Source of the DNA: Burkholderia vietnamiensis LMG 10929 | Lineage (GTDB): Bacteria; Pseudomonadota; Gammaproteobacteria; Burkholderiales; Burkholderiaceae | Length of the DNA: 64,000 nucleotides | Reading direction: 5' to 3' | NCBI RefSeq assembly: GCF_000959445.1 | Contig: NZ_CP009630.1 | Coordinates: 62,001-126,000, forward strand | Shown here: in pieces, positions 35,247 to 43,450 of the stretch | How positions within the stretch are numbered: the first letter of the stretch is position 1 | How the letters are laid out: each line of letters starts with the position of its first letter | The notes under the pieces: model-generated | Database searches by the model: none | What the model was told of the DNA's origin: nothing | The model's input: the letters and a program-made list of their open reading frames with translations, nothing else | Position numbers and translations under genes: made by a program

Positions 35247-36167
35247 TCAGCCTAGCGTTTCGTTGACCGCGCGCTGCAGGCATGTGACGAATTGCGACAC
35301 GGCGGGCGTCGGCAGCAGGTCGCGGCGGGCGATGATCGACAGGTCGAAGCGCGGCATGGTTTCGTCGAGATCGGCCGTGCGGATGCCGAGCGGCGCGACC
35401 ATGGCGGCCAGCGGGCGCGTGAAGCAGCCGATCACGTCGGAGCGTGCGACCAGGCCGAGCGTCACCGCGAACGACATCGGCGAACGCAGCAGGCGCTTCG
35501 GCAGCGGCAGGCCGCGCGCCTCGAACATCGCCATCATCACGCTGTGCGGGAACTGCTCGGCGCCGACGGTGACGATCCATTCCGCGTCGAGTAAATCCTC
35601 TAAACGGCGCGCGTGCGCGAGCGGGTGGCCGTCGCGCATCACCACGGTGAACTCGGTGGACAGCAGCGGCGTCTGCGTGAATTCGCGGTCGAGCGCGGGC
35701 ACATGGTGCATCGCAGCGATGTCGAGCGTGCCGTTGTGCAGCTGCGCGAGCGCGTCGGGCACCGTCACTTCCTCGAGATGAAGGCTGACGTTCGGCATCG
35801 CGCGGCGGAACGCGGTGACCGCGTGCGGCAGCGCGGTCAGCGCGATCGACGGCATCGTGCCGACGGCGACGCGGCCCGACATCTCGCCTTTTACCTGCTC
35901 GACGGCTTCGACGGTGCGGCGCATGTCGCCGAGCAACTGCTCGGCGCGCGGCAGCAGCGCATGGCCGCACGCGGTCAGGTCGACGCCGCGCACGCTGCGC
36001 ACGAGCAGCTCGGCGTTCAGCGCGGTTTCGAGTTCGCGGATCGTATGCGTGATGGCGGGCTGCGTGACGCCGAGCTCGCGCGCGGCGGCGCGCAGGCTCT
36101 TGTGATGCGCGACGCAGACGAACGCGTGGAGCTGCGCGGTGTTCAGGTGGTTGCGGATGCGGGTCAT
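35247..36167 (-). CDS. LysR-family transcriptional regulator
   Basis: A 306-residue LysR regulator. The helix-turn-helix spans residues about 9-66 (LHAFVCVAHHKSLRAAARELGVTQPAITHTIRELE). The effector domain has VAVGTMPSIALTALPHAV, of the GbpR/TdcA-like subgroup with a galactose/aromatic-binding relative. It is separated from the next rightward gene by 438 bp, so its target could be the divergent SDR gene or itself. ATG 36167 gives the natural N-terminus. Confidence 0.88.
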   Translation of the reverse strand: MTRIRNHLNTAQLHAFVCVAHHKSLRAAARELGVTQPAITHTIRELETALNAELLVRSVRGVDLTACGHALLPRAEQLLGDMRRTVEAVEQVKGEMSGRVAVGTMPSIALTALPHAVTAFRRAMPNVSLHLEEVTVPDALAQLHNGTLDIAAMHHVPALDREFTQTPLLSTEFTVVMRDGHPLAHARRLEDLLDAEWIVTVGAEQFPHSVMMAMFEARGLPLPKRLLRSPMSFAVTLGLVARSDVIGCFTRPLAAMVAPLGIRTADLDETMPRFDLSIIARRDLLPTPAVSQFVTCLQRAVNETLG

Positions 36168-36605
36168 CGATCGGTTCGAGGCTGGCGGCGGCGCGGTGGC
36201 GCGGTGGCGTTGACGCGGGGATCGATAGGGTAGCGCGGGGGTGGGGGCGGTGGTGGGGTGGACAAAAAACGCCGGGGCCGCGGGGGTGGCTTCGTTTGCT
36301 CGCCGTTACTTCATCGAGGCCCGTGATTCATCCGTTTTAGCCAGCAACTGGTACGAGCACGCTGCCTCGTGAGCCGAGGGTTAGCCGCGAGCGCGTCTTC
36401 CTTGCGCGCGGCCCGCCAGTAAGCGCCGAAATGCGTCATTCATCAAGCTGGGTCGTGTGGCGTATTGTGAGGGTTATACGACCTTTGAGCCATTCGGCTC
36501 CAGTTCCATAATTTGCGCAGCAATCAAGCCGGATCAAGAGCACAAATGCGATTGCCCATTGATCTCCCGGTTTGATCAATTTCGCGCAAACGAAAGGAAC
36601 AGAGA
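36168..36605. other. 438-bp region at the left edge of the lower-GC accessory segment
   Basis: Composition changes inside this stretch: G-rich sequence up to about 36290, then much more mixed A/T content that continues through the following genes. No gene, tRNA or repeat end was identified at the change. The promoter of the SDR gene lies at its right end. Confidence 0.55.
36558..36580. promoter_or_regulatory. Inverted repeat before the SDR gene
   Basis: ATTGATC-N9-GATCAAT, with the inner TTGATCAA palindrome at 36572-36579, ends 25 bp before the SDR start codon. Its location suggests a repressor operator. The bound protein is unknown; the divergent LysR or the nearby GlxA-type regulator are candidates. 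Confidence 0.4.
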
Positions 36606-37352
36606 ATGAGGCTTAAGAACAAATCGGCTTTGATTACCGGCGGCACTAGCGGAATCGGTCTCGCGACCGCGAAGCTCTTTATTGCAGAAGGCGCTCGGGT
36701 CGCGGTGACCGGTCGCGATGTCGCTGCATTCGAGCGTGTGAAGGCCGAGCTTGGCGACGATGCATTGGTTTTCAGGGCCGATGTGCGTTCGATCGACGAC
36801 ATGCGTGCCGTTGCCGCCCAGTTAAAAGAACGGTTCGGCGGCCTGGATGTCGTATTCGCCAACGCTGGCTGGGCTTTCCCGTCCGCAGTGAATGACATCG
36901 ACGATGACCTCTACAACGAGATCATGGACATCAACGTCAAGGGCGTGGTCTACACGCTTCAGGCGATGCTGCCGGAGTTGCGAGAGGGCGCCTCGGTCAT
37001 CCTCAACACCTCGTTCGTCGCCCAGACCGGCAAGCACGGCATATCGTTGACCGCGGCAGCCAAGGCCGCCGTGCGATCGCTTGCCCGTAGTTGGTCCTAC
37101 GAGTTTCTCGATCGCAAGATCCGGTTCAACGCGATCGCGCCCGGTGGCACGGACACGCCCCTGCTCAGCAAGTGGGGGATGTCGGACGAGGACGTCCGCA
37201 ACTTCAAAAGCGAGTTCGCGAAGACCATCCCGGTTGGCCGTCTGGCAAAGGCAGAGGACATTGCCTACGCAGCGCTCTATCTCGCCAGCGACGAATCCTC
37301 CTACGTGGTCGGCAGCGAACTGGTTGTCGATGGCGGCGCCTCGCAGCTTTAA
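36606..37352 (+). CDS. SDR-family protein lacking the catalytic tyrosine
   Basis: A 248-residue classical short-chain dehydrogenase by fold. It has the cofactor motif TGGTSGIG (11-18), NAG at 86-88 and S136 in NTSFVAQ. The usual Y-x-x-x-K is replaced: K153 is kept but residue 149 is Thr (ISLTAAAKAAV). Other SDR landmarks (PGGTDTPL at about 179, GSELVVDGG near the end) are intact, so it binds NAD(P) but may be inactive or act by another route. AAAGGAACAGAGA precedes the ATG. It probably starts an operon with the PfpI gene 145 bp downstream. Codon use is less G/C-rich than in flanking genes. Confidence 0.88.
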   Translation: MRLKNKSALITGGTSGIGLATAKLFIAEGARVAVTGRDVAAFERVKAELGDDALVFRADVRSIDDMRAVAAQLKERFGGLDVVFANAGWAFPSAVNDIDDDLYNEIMDINVKGVVYTLQAMLPELREGASVILNTSFVAQTGKHGISLTAAAKAAVRSLARSWSYEFLDRKIRFNAIAPGGTDTPLLSKWGMSDEDVRNFKSEFAKTIPVGRLAKAEDIAYAALYLASDESSYVVGSELVVDGGASQL

Positions 37353-37497
37353 GCGGGAGCACTCCGGTTCACGAGCCCGGCACGACCTTCCGATTCATCC
37401 ACACCTGATCACATGTCCACTGCGCGTTATTCGCGCGGTGGTGTTCAATCCGGCCCAGCCTCGTTGCAAAAGTGGAGCGGCCGAAGCGCAAGGAGAA

Positions 37498-38358
37498 ATG
37501 ATCTTGACCGACACTAGCGAAAACAATCGCTCCGGGAAGCCACTCACCGAAGCAGGTCGTTCGCGCCGCGATATTCTCAAATTCGGAAGCATCGCCACGC
37601 TCGGCGCCGTACTGGGTGGCGGAGCACTGCTTGGCCATACCGCGCCTGCTCTTGCGCAGGCAGCCAGCAAAGGAGAACTCGCTCCGAATGACCCGCTCGA
37701 CATTTTGATTGTCAATTACGACGGCGGGACACTGCTCGACTTCGCCGGCCCCAGCGAGATTTTCCACCGATTACCGAATACGAACGTTCGCTATGCGAGC
37801 CTCAATGGGGGCAACGTGACGCTCGAATTCGGAGTCGTGTACGGCAAGACCGAACGGCTGGCCGATATCGAGCGAACCGATCTGATTCTGGTGCCCGGTG
37901 GCTCCGATTTGACGGCGCCGATGCGGCCCGAGTATCAGGCGCAGATCCGGCGTTTGGCCCAAAGTGCCAAACATGTGACCTCGGTTTGCAACGGATCGTT
38001 GGTGCTCGCTGCGACGGGCATTCTCAATGGCAGGCGTAGCGCCTGCCATTGGGCGTTCGTCAACAAGCTGTCCGAATATGGCGCCATCCCCGTGCCGGAT
38101 CGATTCGTCGAAGACGACAACGGCCGCTTCATGAGCGGCGGCGGCGTGACGGCCGGCATCGATTTCGCACTTCGCGTCGCGGCGAAGCTGCGCGGTCAAC
38201 AGGCTGCCGAATTCACGCAACTCGTAATCGAATACGATCCCGCTCCGCCGTTCCATTCCGGCCACCCCAGAGACGCACGGCAGGAAGTCATCGCGATGGT
38301 CGACAAAGAACTGCCCGGTGCATCCAAGGGACTCGCACGAATCCCGGGCGTTCGCTGA
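37498..38358 (+). CDS. Tat-exported DJ-1/PfpI-family protein
   Basis: A 286-residue protein with a twin-arginine signal (SRRDILKF, R23-R24, hydrophobic stretch to about 48, AxA cleavage region near 50-55). The domain from residue 66 is DJ-1/PfpI: LDILIVNYDGGTLLDFAGP, VPGGSD (132-137) and the nucleophile C164 in TSVCNGSLVLA. It resembles isonitrile-hydratase/InhA-like and ThiJ proteins, but secretion of such a domain is unusual. AGGAG lies just before the ATG. It sits between the SDR and SnoaL-like genes on one strand. Confidence 0.87.
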   Translation: MILTDTSENNRSGKPLTEAGRSRRDILKFGSIATLGAVLGGGALLGHTAPALAQAASKGELAPNDPLDILIVNYDGGTLLDFAGPSEIFHRLPNTNVRYASLNGGNVTLEFGVVYGKTERLADIERTDLILVPGGSDLTAPMRPEYQAQIRRLAQSAKHVTSVCNGSLVLAATGILNGRRSACHWAFVNKLSEYGAIPVPDRFVEDDNGRFMSGGGVTAGIDFALRVAAKLRGQQAAEFTQLVIEYDPAPPFHSGHPRDARQEVIAMVDKELPGASKGLARIPGVR

Positions 38359-38485
38359 AATTCCCGCGGGCAATGTCTGCGAGGACTCGCACGGCTCTCG
38401 ATGAAGCCGCAACCAACATTGCTTGCCTCACCTGCGCGATCTGGCGCAGGCCCGTCTATTTGAAATCTGATCGGAAAAATCTCAA

Positions 38486-38968
38486 ATGCAACAGATTCTT
38501 CGTCTTGCCGCACCCGTTGCGGCCTGCTTTGCTTTTTTCGCCTTTGCCGTGCCGGCAGTTGCCAGTGGCCCGCAGCCTCGAATCGAAGCGGCCGTCAATA
38601 CCGAAAACGCGCGGTGGGCCGATGCCTTTGCGCGAGGGGATTATGAGGCGATAGGCCGCTTGTATACGCACGACGGCGCACTGCTGCCGCCCGGCGGCGA
38701 CAGGGTGACGGGTGGCAGCGCGATTGCCGCATACTTCGCCAAGCAGTATGCCGGGGCAAAGCCCGACACCGTATCGTTCAGCAATTACGAGTTCTACGGT
38801 AACGACCGGGCCGTGACGGAGGTTTCGGATGCGGAAATCCGTGACCATGCTGGAGCCGTTAAATACCGTGGCAAGCAGATCCTCCTTTTTCTGAAGGAGG
38901 GCGGTGCGTGGAAATTGCATCGCGATATCTGGAATGATTACGCTACGCAGAAATCCGATAGCCGTTGA
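38486..38968 (+). CDS. Secreted SnoaL-like / DUF4440 protein
   Basis: A 160-residue protein with a signal peptide (MQQILRLAAPVAACFAFFAFAVPAVAS). The mature part is an NTF2-like (SnoaL/DUF4440, SgcJ/EcaC) domain: ENARWADAFARGDYEAIGRLYTHDGALLPPGGD, then ITEV-like strands and FLKEGGAWKLHRDIWND at the end. NTF2-like pockets bind small ligands; the catalytic role is unknown. Likely exported alongside the upstream PfpI protein. Ribosome site weak, start chosen from the signal peptide. Confidence 0.82.
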   Translation: MQQILRLAAPVAACFAFFAFAVPAVASGPQPRIEAAVNTENARWADAFARGDYEAIGRLYTHDGALLPPGGDRVTGGSAIAAYFAKQYAGAKPDTVSFSNYEFYGNDRAVTEVSDAEIRDHAGAVKYRGKQILLFLKEGGAWKLHRDIWNDYATQKSDSR

Positions 38969-39022
38969 GCGCGGGTGATATAGGCAAACACCGACCGCAA
39001 GCGCCATCCGGCCGGCGCTCGA

Positions 39023-39970
39023 TCAGCGCGCTTTATTCAATCTGCTCTCGCGTCGGATCGCCTGCGGAGGGTGGCCATGCAGTTTGATGAAGGCCCTCCG
39101 CATTCTTTCCGGATCAGTGAAGCCTACCGCCAGAGCAATTTGTTCGATCGGTTCGCTGCCCTCCTGCAGGCGCAGCCTCGCAGCTTCGACCCGCAAACGT
39201 TCGACGGCCTTGGCTGGCGTTTCACCCGTTTCCCGGCGAAATGCTCGTCCGAACTGTCGCAGGCTTAATCTCGCTGCATCGGCGAGTCGTTCCACAGGTA
39301 ACGCTTCAGCCAGATGTTCCCGGGCAAAGTTCAGGGCGATGCGGATACGATCCGATTCCGGCTCCATTTGCGACATGGCGGAAAACTGGGACTGCCCGCC
39401 TGGTCGACGATACGGGACGACCAAAAGCCTGGAGACAGCGCGCGCAACATTCGAACCCAGATCTCTATCGATCATGCCGAGCGCCAGATCTATTCCGGAG
39501 GCGATTCCCGCCGACGTCCAAATACGGCCGTCCACGACATAGATGCTATTGCCCTCGACCCTGGTGCGGGGGAAGCGCGACTGCAATAGAGCAGCGTATC
39601 GCCAGTGTGTCGTCGCTTTCAATCCATCCAGCAAGCCGGTTTCCGCCAGCAGAAACGCTCCTGTGCACACGCTTGCCACTCGCGAGGCCCGGGCGGCCAA
39701 TTTCGTGGCAGCGGCGATGTTCTCCGGTGTCTGCATCGGATCTAAATCGCCGCCCACGAAAACGACGGTATCGAATGCGCGCCTTCCGATCGGCTTTGTC
39801 TCGATCGCAATGCCCGTATTACCGGGAACCGGACCTCCAGACTGCGAGACGACCTGAAGATCGTACGGAGTATGGCCAGCGGCTGTGGCTACTTGATTAA
39901 AGGCGGAAAGTGGACCACCGAGATCGAGAGCATCATGGCCGCGGCAAACGAAAAATCCAATTCGATGCAT
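39023..39970 (-). CDS. GlxA-type transcriptional regulator (PfpI + AraC HTH)
   Basis: A 315-residue regulator. N-terminal DJ-1/PfpI-like domain (residues 1-190; C102 in VASVCTGAFLLAE, similar to the enzymatic nucleophile) is followed by two AraC helix-turn-helix units (about 210-310: ERLADAARLSLRQFGRAFRRETG, QIALAVGFTDPERMRRAF). It is convergent with the SnoaL-like gene, and its promoter faces the 364-bp gap to the right. Position and fold suggest it controls the SDR-PfpI-SnoaL genes, which is inference. Confidence 0.9.
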   Translation of the reverse strand: MHRIGFFVCRGHDALDLGGPLSAFNQVATAAGHTPYDLQVVSQSGGPVPGNTGIAIETKPIGRRAFDTVVFVGGDLDPMQTPENIAAATKLAARASRVASVCTGAFLLAETGLLDGLKATTHWRYAALLQSRFPRTRVEGNSIYVVDGRIWTSAGIASGIDLALGMIDRDLGSNVARAVSRLLVVPYRRPGGQSQFSAMSQMEPESDRIRIALNFAREHLAEALPVERLADAARLSLRQFGRAFRRETGETPAKAVERLRVEAARLRLQEGSEPIEQIALAVGFTDPERMRRAFIKLHGHPPQAIRRESRLNKAR

Positions 39971-40334
39971 GACGAAGTCGGTGGTCGAAGATTCAAGGGA
40001 GGGCTTAGTTTATAGAAAACCCTCGAATCGCGTCGTGCGGTCCGTCGTGGGGAAGATGCGTCGTTTGGGCTCTCGTCGGGAGGCCTGTGGCGGGTGGTAG
40101 TCAGGGCGCGGGGGCGGCTACCGTCCTGCGGCGGGTGACTGTCGCAGATCGACCCACGAGAAACGTTCAATCTCAGCGGAATCGGATGCTCGATGGCATC
40201 TGGCGTCGCTATCACGCCCAGCCGGAGCCTGAGTCTTGGCGGACCACAGCACGGCAGAGAGGGGCTCCGGGTCGAACCACCTGCGCCGCTCGTACTTGCT
40301 CTTTGCGATCGCCGTCTCTCACTGAGCGCGACGT
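39971..40334. other. 364-bp intergenic region without a supported gene
   Basis: Holds the promoter of the GlxA-type gene at its left end. The right half has no open frame of note and no recognisable family remnant. Confidence 0.45.
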
Positions 40335-41171
40335 CTACTGTGGTAACCCCAAACCACCTTGCCCATCGACAGACATTATCGACAACAAATAGCTATCGAT
40401 TTGCCGGAGACTGACGGCGTGCCGAAGGTTGTCCTCCATCAAATCGCGGAGTTCCAGAACACGCGCACACCAGTCCTTATAGCGAGCGACTTTGCCGAAG
40501 TCGCGCCAACCCTTATAGCTGCCTTCCAAATCGTCCATAACCCACGACCAACCTTCACGGACAATCGAGTCCACAATGGGGAAAAAGGCTGGCCGATGAA
40601 AGTGCAGGTATTTAGATGCTAGGCTGCTGTTTTCGCGATTGTTGGCGGTCGCCAATGCCTGACAAAGTTCAAGATGAATAGCAGCGGCTTCGGGCACGCG
40701 GTCGAGGGTGAGCTTGTCGTCCAATCCGATAGCATCTAATAGCGTGGCACATTTTGACCCCGCAATAGCAGTGGCGGCCTCGATGACGACTTCAAGCGCG
40801 TGTCTTTCATCCTTGCCAAGCCCTTTGGTCTTTCTCCGCTCCACTGAAGCAGAGTAGGTGCGTCCGATTAACATTAGCTTGCCAATGATTTGTGATTTAT
40901 CGGTATTGCTAGGGTGAGCTTTCGCGGCTGCTTCATCGTGTGGACCGAAAATAAAATCGCCGAGGACGTGTACGCCGGGAGGCGCAGGGTCGCGGCCCTT
41001 GATCTGGAAATTGATGGACCCACAGCCGCAAGGACAGCGCCATGGCGTAACCTCGGCCTCTGCGAGTTGTTCCAAAAAATCTCGCGCCTTCGGCTCACCG
41101 TGCTCAAGCATCCAACGAGCGAGAGACATCTCGGATGCAGCCAATGGGCGGTTTCGTTCGAGAGTAGTCAT
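40335..41171 (-). CDS. Chimeric hypothetical protein (two unrelated halves)
   Basis: A 278-residue frame. Residues 1-80 match a common short Burkholderia hypothetical protein (LARWMLEHGEPKARDFL, RCPCGCGSINFQ, VHVLGDFIFG), normally a complete protein of about 130 residues, so its C-terminal part is missing. From about residue 85 the frame continues as a different protein with KLMLIGRTYSASVERR and SLASKYLHFHRPAFFPIVDS, which I recall from ~200-residue hypothetical proteins near restriction/defence genes. G+C content falls sharply from about 40,930 leftward. ATG 41171 (a GTG five codons upstream is possible). Function unknown. Confidence 0.6.
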   Translation of the reverse strand: MTTLERNRPLAASEMSLARWMLEHGEPKARDFLEQLAEAEVTPWRCPCGCGSINFQIKGRDPAPPGVHVLGDFIFGPHDEAAAKAHPSNTDKSQIIGKLMLIGRTYSASVERRKTKGLGKDERHALEVVIEAATAIAGSKCATLLDAIGLDDKLTLDRVPEAAAIHLELCQALATANNRENSSLASKYLHFHRPAFFPIVDSIVREGWSWVMDDLEGSYKGWRDFGKVARYKDWCARVLELRDLMEDNLRHAVSLRQIDSYLLSIMSVDGQGGLGLPQ

Positions 41172-41453
41172 GGCGTGAGAGTTCACCGGTGCCGGCCAGT
41201 TTAACAGCCCGGTATAGGGCGTTATCCGCTCTCATCCGCGACACCCGCGCGGACATCGGTGAATGCTCAAAGTGGCTGCGGATCCAACCTATATGCGCTA
41301 TTCCGACAAACGCCCCATATGCTTCCTTCGACACAGTTGCCCGACGCTCATCCAGCCTGCGCGGCAGTGGCGTACGAGTTGTGCCGTGCCGGCCGACATG
41401 GCAGGATACCGCTTCGATCATGCGGGGCCGCGTGGCGCATTACGGGAATAAGA

Positions 41454-42656
41454 ATGATGCTTTCGTGGCGATTGCGTTGGTACGTACTGGCGACGGCCCG
41501 GGTGCTGCATAGGCACTGGCAGGCGCTATCCCTTACTGTCCTGCTGCTGCTGCCCACAATGCCCGTATTCGCACAGTCCCGCCTCCTGGGGGCGCCGGTA
41601 CTCGCACCTTTGGCCCCGGAGCATGGCTTCGAATGGCGGTTCGTCTGGGTGCATATGCTCGAAGCCATCGGCATGCTTTGGGTGCTAATCCAACGTACGG
41701 CCATTAGCGGCGGCCCGTTTGCCGTCTTCGTCAAATCGTTGCCTGTTTCTGATCGGCATCGCCGTGCCCTCGATGCAGCCGTCGTGCTGATTGCCAGTAC
41801 GCCGCTGCTGTTCCCCGTCATTTCCGCAGCGATCGCGTTCGCTTATTTGCCGGATAAGGCCTCGAACTATCTGTACGTTATCGCTCTGACGATGATTACG
41901 CTTGGATGGCAATTGGCCGCGTTGTCGCGCAATATCAGTAACGGAATTCCGTTGGTGGTTGCCAATCTCGTTTTGATCGGCGCGCTGCAGACGGATAACG
42001 CCGTGCGGACGATACTGCTAGCAGCGTCGCTGATTCTTGCTGCGTTCGCGTTGGCCCATGCGCCTGCGGCATCCTCTCCGCGTGCGAGGCAGTTTGGTCC
42101 GACGTGGCGTCGAGTAGTCGGTCGCATGTCCGCAAATACGGCACATCGGCTTCCGGTTTTCGTCAACCTGCAGCTCGGTATTCTAGGGCGTCACTTCGCA
42201 GAGACCGTCAGCCGCTGCGCAGTCATGGGCGCGGTCGCCGCTTCTACCTGTTACATGGTTGACCTTTGGGGTTTCGACACGCGCGCCGTGCCGTTGACGC
42301 TGATCGCACAGGCCGTGATCGCGCTGATCGCGTCAACGACCTATCGCGATTTGCGTGCGAGTCACGTTCGGGCGGCCCATTTTGTGCGATCGCTCCCGCT
42401 AGGCTCGATGGTGCAGGTTCGTGCGGATGTACTGACGGTCGTCATGCTCGCACTGCCATTTGCCGCCGTCGCGCCGGTGCTTCTGGTAGCGCACGGAGCC
42501 CTGTCGGTCCACGTCGCCGTTGCGATCGTATCGGCAGGCGCGCCTCTGCTTGCGCTGCTGCGCTTGCCACAACGCTATGCTCCGAGAGAATCCGTTTTGC
42601 TCGGCGTAACACTCGCCGTGAGCTGGATCGTCGCCGCATGGCAAATCTTCATCTGA
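41454..42656 (+). CDS. Polytopic membrane protein (ABC exporter-like permease, unassigned)
   Basis: A 400-residue protein with about ten hydrophobic helices, beginning MMLSWRLRWYVLATARVLHRHWQAL and a helix LTVLLLLPTMPVFA. No named family is certain. It is followed, with overlapping stop/start TGATG, by an ABC ATPase, so the pair is most likely an ABC transporter in which this is the membrane part. Composition is mixed (more A/T at third positions than core genes), in keeping with the surrounding accessory region. Substrate unknown. Confidence 0.68.
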   Translation: MMLSWRLRWYVLATARVLHRHWQALSLTVLLLLPTMPVFAQSRLLGAPVLAPLAPEHGFEWRFVWVHMLEAIGMLWVLIQRTAISGGPFAVFVKSLPVSDRHRRALDAAVVLIASTPLLFPVISAAIAFAYLPDKASNYLYVIALTMITLGWQLAALSRNISNGIPLVVANLVLIGALQTDNAVRTILLAASLILAAFALAHAPAASSPRARQFGPTWRRVVGRMSANTAHRLPVFVNLQLGILGRHFAETVSRCAVMGAVAASTCYMVDLWGFDTRAVPLTLIAQAVIALIASTTYRDLRASHVRAAHFVRSLPLGSMVQVRADVLTVVMLALPFAAVAPVLLVAHGALSVHVAVAIVSAGAPLLALLRLPQRYAPRESVLLGVTLAVSWIVAAWQIFI

Positions 42657-43318
42657 TGGACTTCACAATGCTTCGAATCGAAAACATCAGCAAGCGCTAT
42701 GGTGAGTACGTCGTATTCCAAGGGCTGCACCACGTGACCGGGGCAGGGTGCGTGGCGCTTTGTGATGAGAACGGCAGCGGCAAGTCGACGCTGCTTGGCA
42801 TCCTCGCCGGGACCATCGATGCCGACGAAGGTAACGTGTGGATCAATGGTCATTCACTACGTGACGAGCCGCTCAAGGCAAAGTCTTCACTAGCATACGT
42901 GCCGGACGACTGCATGGCGTATCCGTTCCAGACTGGACGCGAGTTTCTCGAATTCGTCGCCTCGACCAAAAGGACGGTAGTCGGTCGCGACACTCTCGAT
43001 CTGGCACATCGCTTCGGGTTGGCGCCGCACCTGGAAAAGCGTTTTGAACAGATGTCACTCGGCACCCGCAAGAAGATTTATTTGAGCGCCATCACGCTCG
43101 GGGAATCCTCAGTCGTAGTGGCGGACGAACCTGGCGACGGACTCGACGCCGCTGCGCGCGGTGTCCTGATGGACTTGTTCCGCATGCTGGCGAAAGATCG
43201 GGTCGTGTTCTTTTCGAGCCACGATCTCAAGCTGGTAGAAGGCTGCGGTGCCAGGACGCTCAATTTTGCCGATCTCGGTAGGTCGGATAGCGCGCCGGTT
43301 CAGCCGTTCAGTCAGTAA
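42656..43318 (+). CDS. ABC transporter ATP-binding protein (exporter-like)
   Basis: A 220-residue ATPase. Walker A is GSGKST in LCDENGSGKSTLLG. The signature is unusual: SLGTRKKIYLSAITL replaces the standard LSGGQ (MSLGTRKK, with no double Gly). Walker B is SVVVADEPGDGLD and the H-loop FSSHDLK. The degenerate signature resembles ATPases of bacteriocin/antibiotic-export or ABC-2 type systems. Start ATG 42656 overlaps the previous stop (TGATG), so translation is coupled; ATG 42668 is an alternative. Confidence 0.82.
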   Translation: MDFTMLRIENISKRYGEYVVFQGLHHVTGAGCVALCDENGSGKSTLLGILAGTIDADEGNVWINGHSLRDEPLKAKSSLAYVPDDCMAYPFQTGREFLEFVASTKRTVVGRDTLDLAHRFGLAPHLEKRFEQMSLGTRKKIYLSAITLGESSVVVADEPGDGLDAAARGVLMDLFRMLAKDRVVFFSSHDLKLVEGCGARTLNFADLGRSDSAPVQPFSQ

Positions 43319-43450
43319 TCTCAATACCCGATGGTTTCGGTGCCTATGGTTCGTTTCCGCTGGGCAACCGGAGTGAGAGAAGCAGAAGCAGCCTGCCGAT
43401 GACGGGTGGCGGCCCAACCGCCCCCCTTGATCCAACGCTATCTATCCACC

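Noticed and set aside
36290..36600. tRNA or attachment-site remnant at the composition change
   Set aside because: No cloverleaf-compatible arms or direct-repeat pair was found by eye.
39889..40215. 108-codon minus-strand frame overlapping the GlxA-gene promoter
   Set aside because: Arg/Pro/Ser-rich composition, no ribosome site, and it overlaps the start of a well-supported regulator gene.
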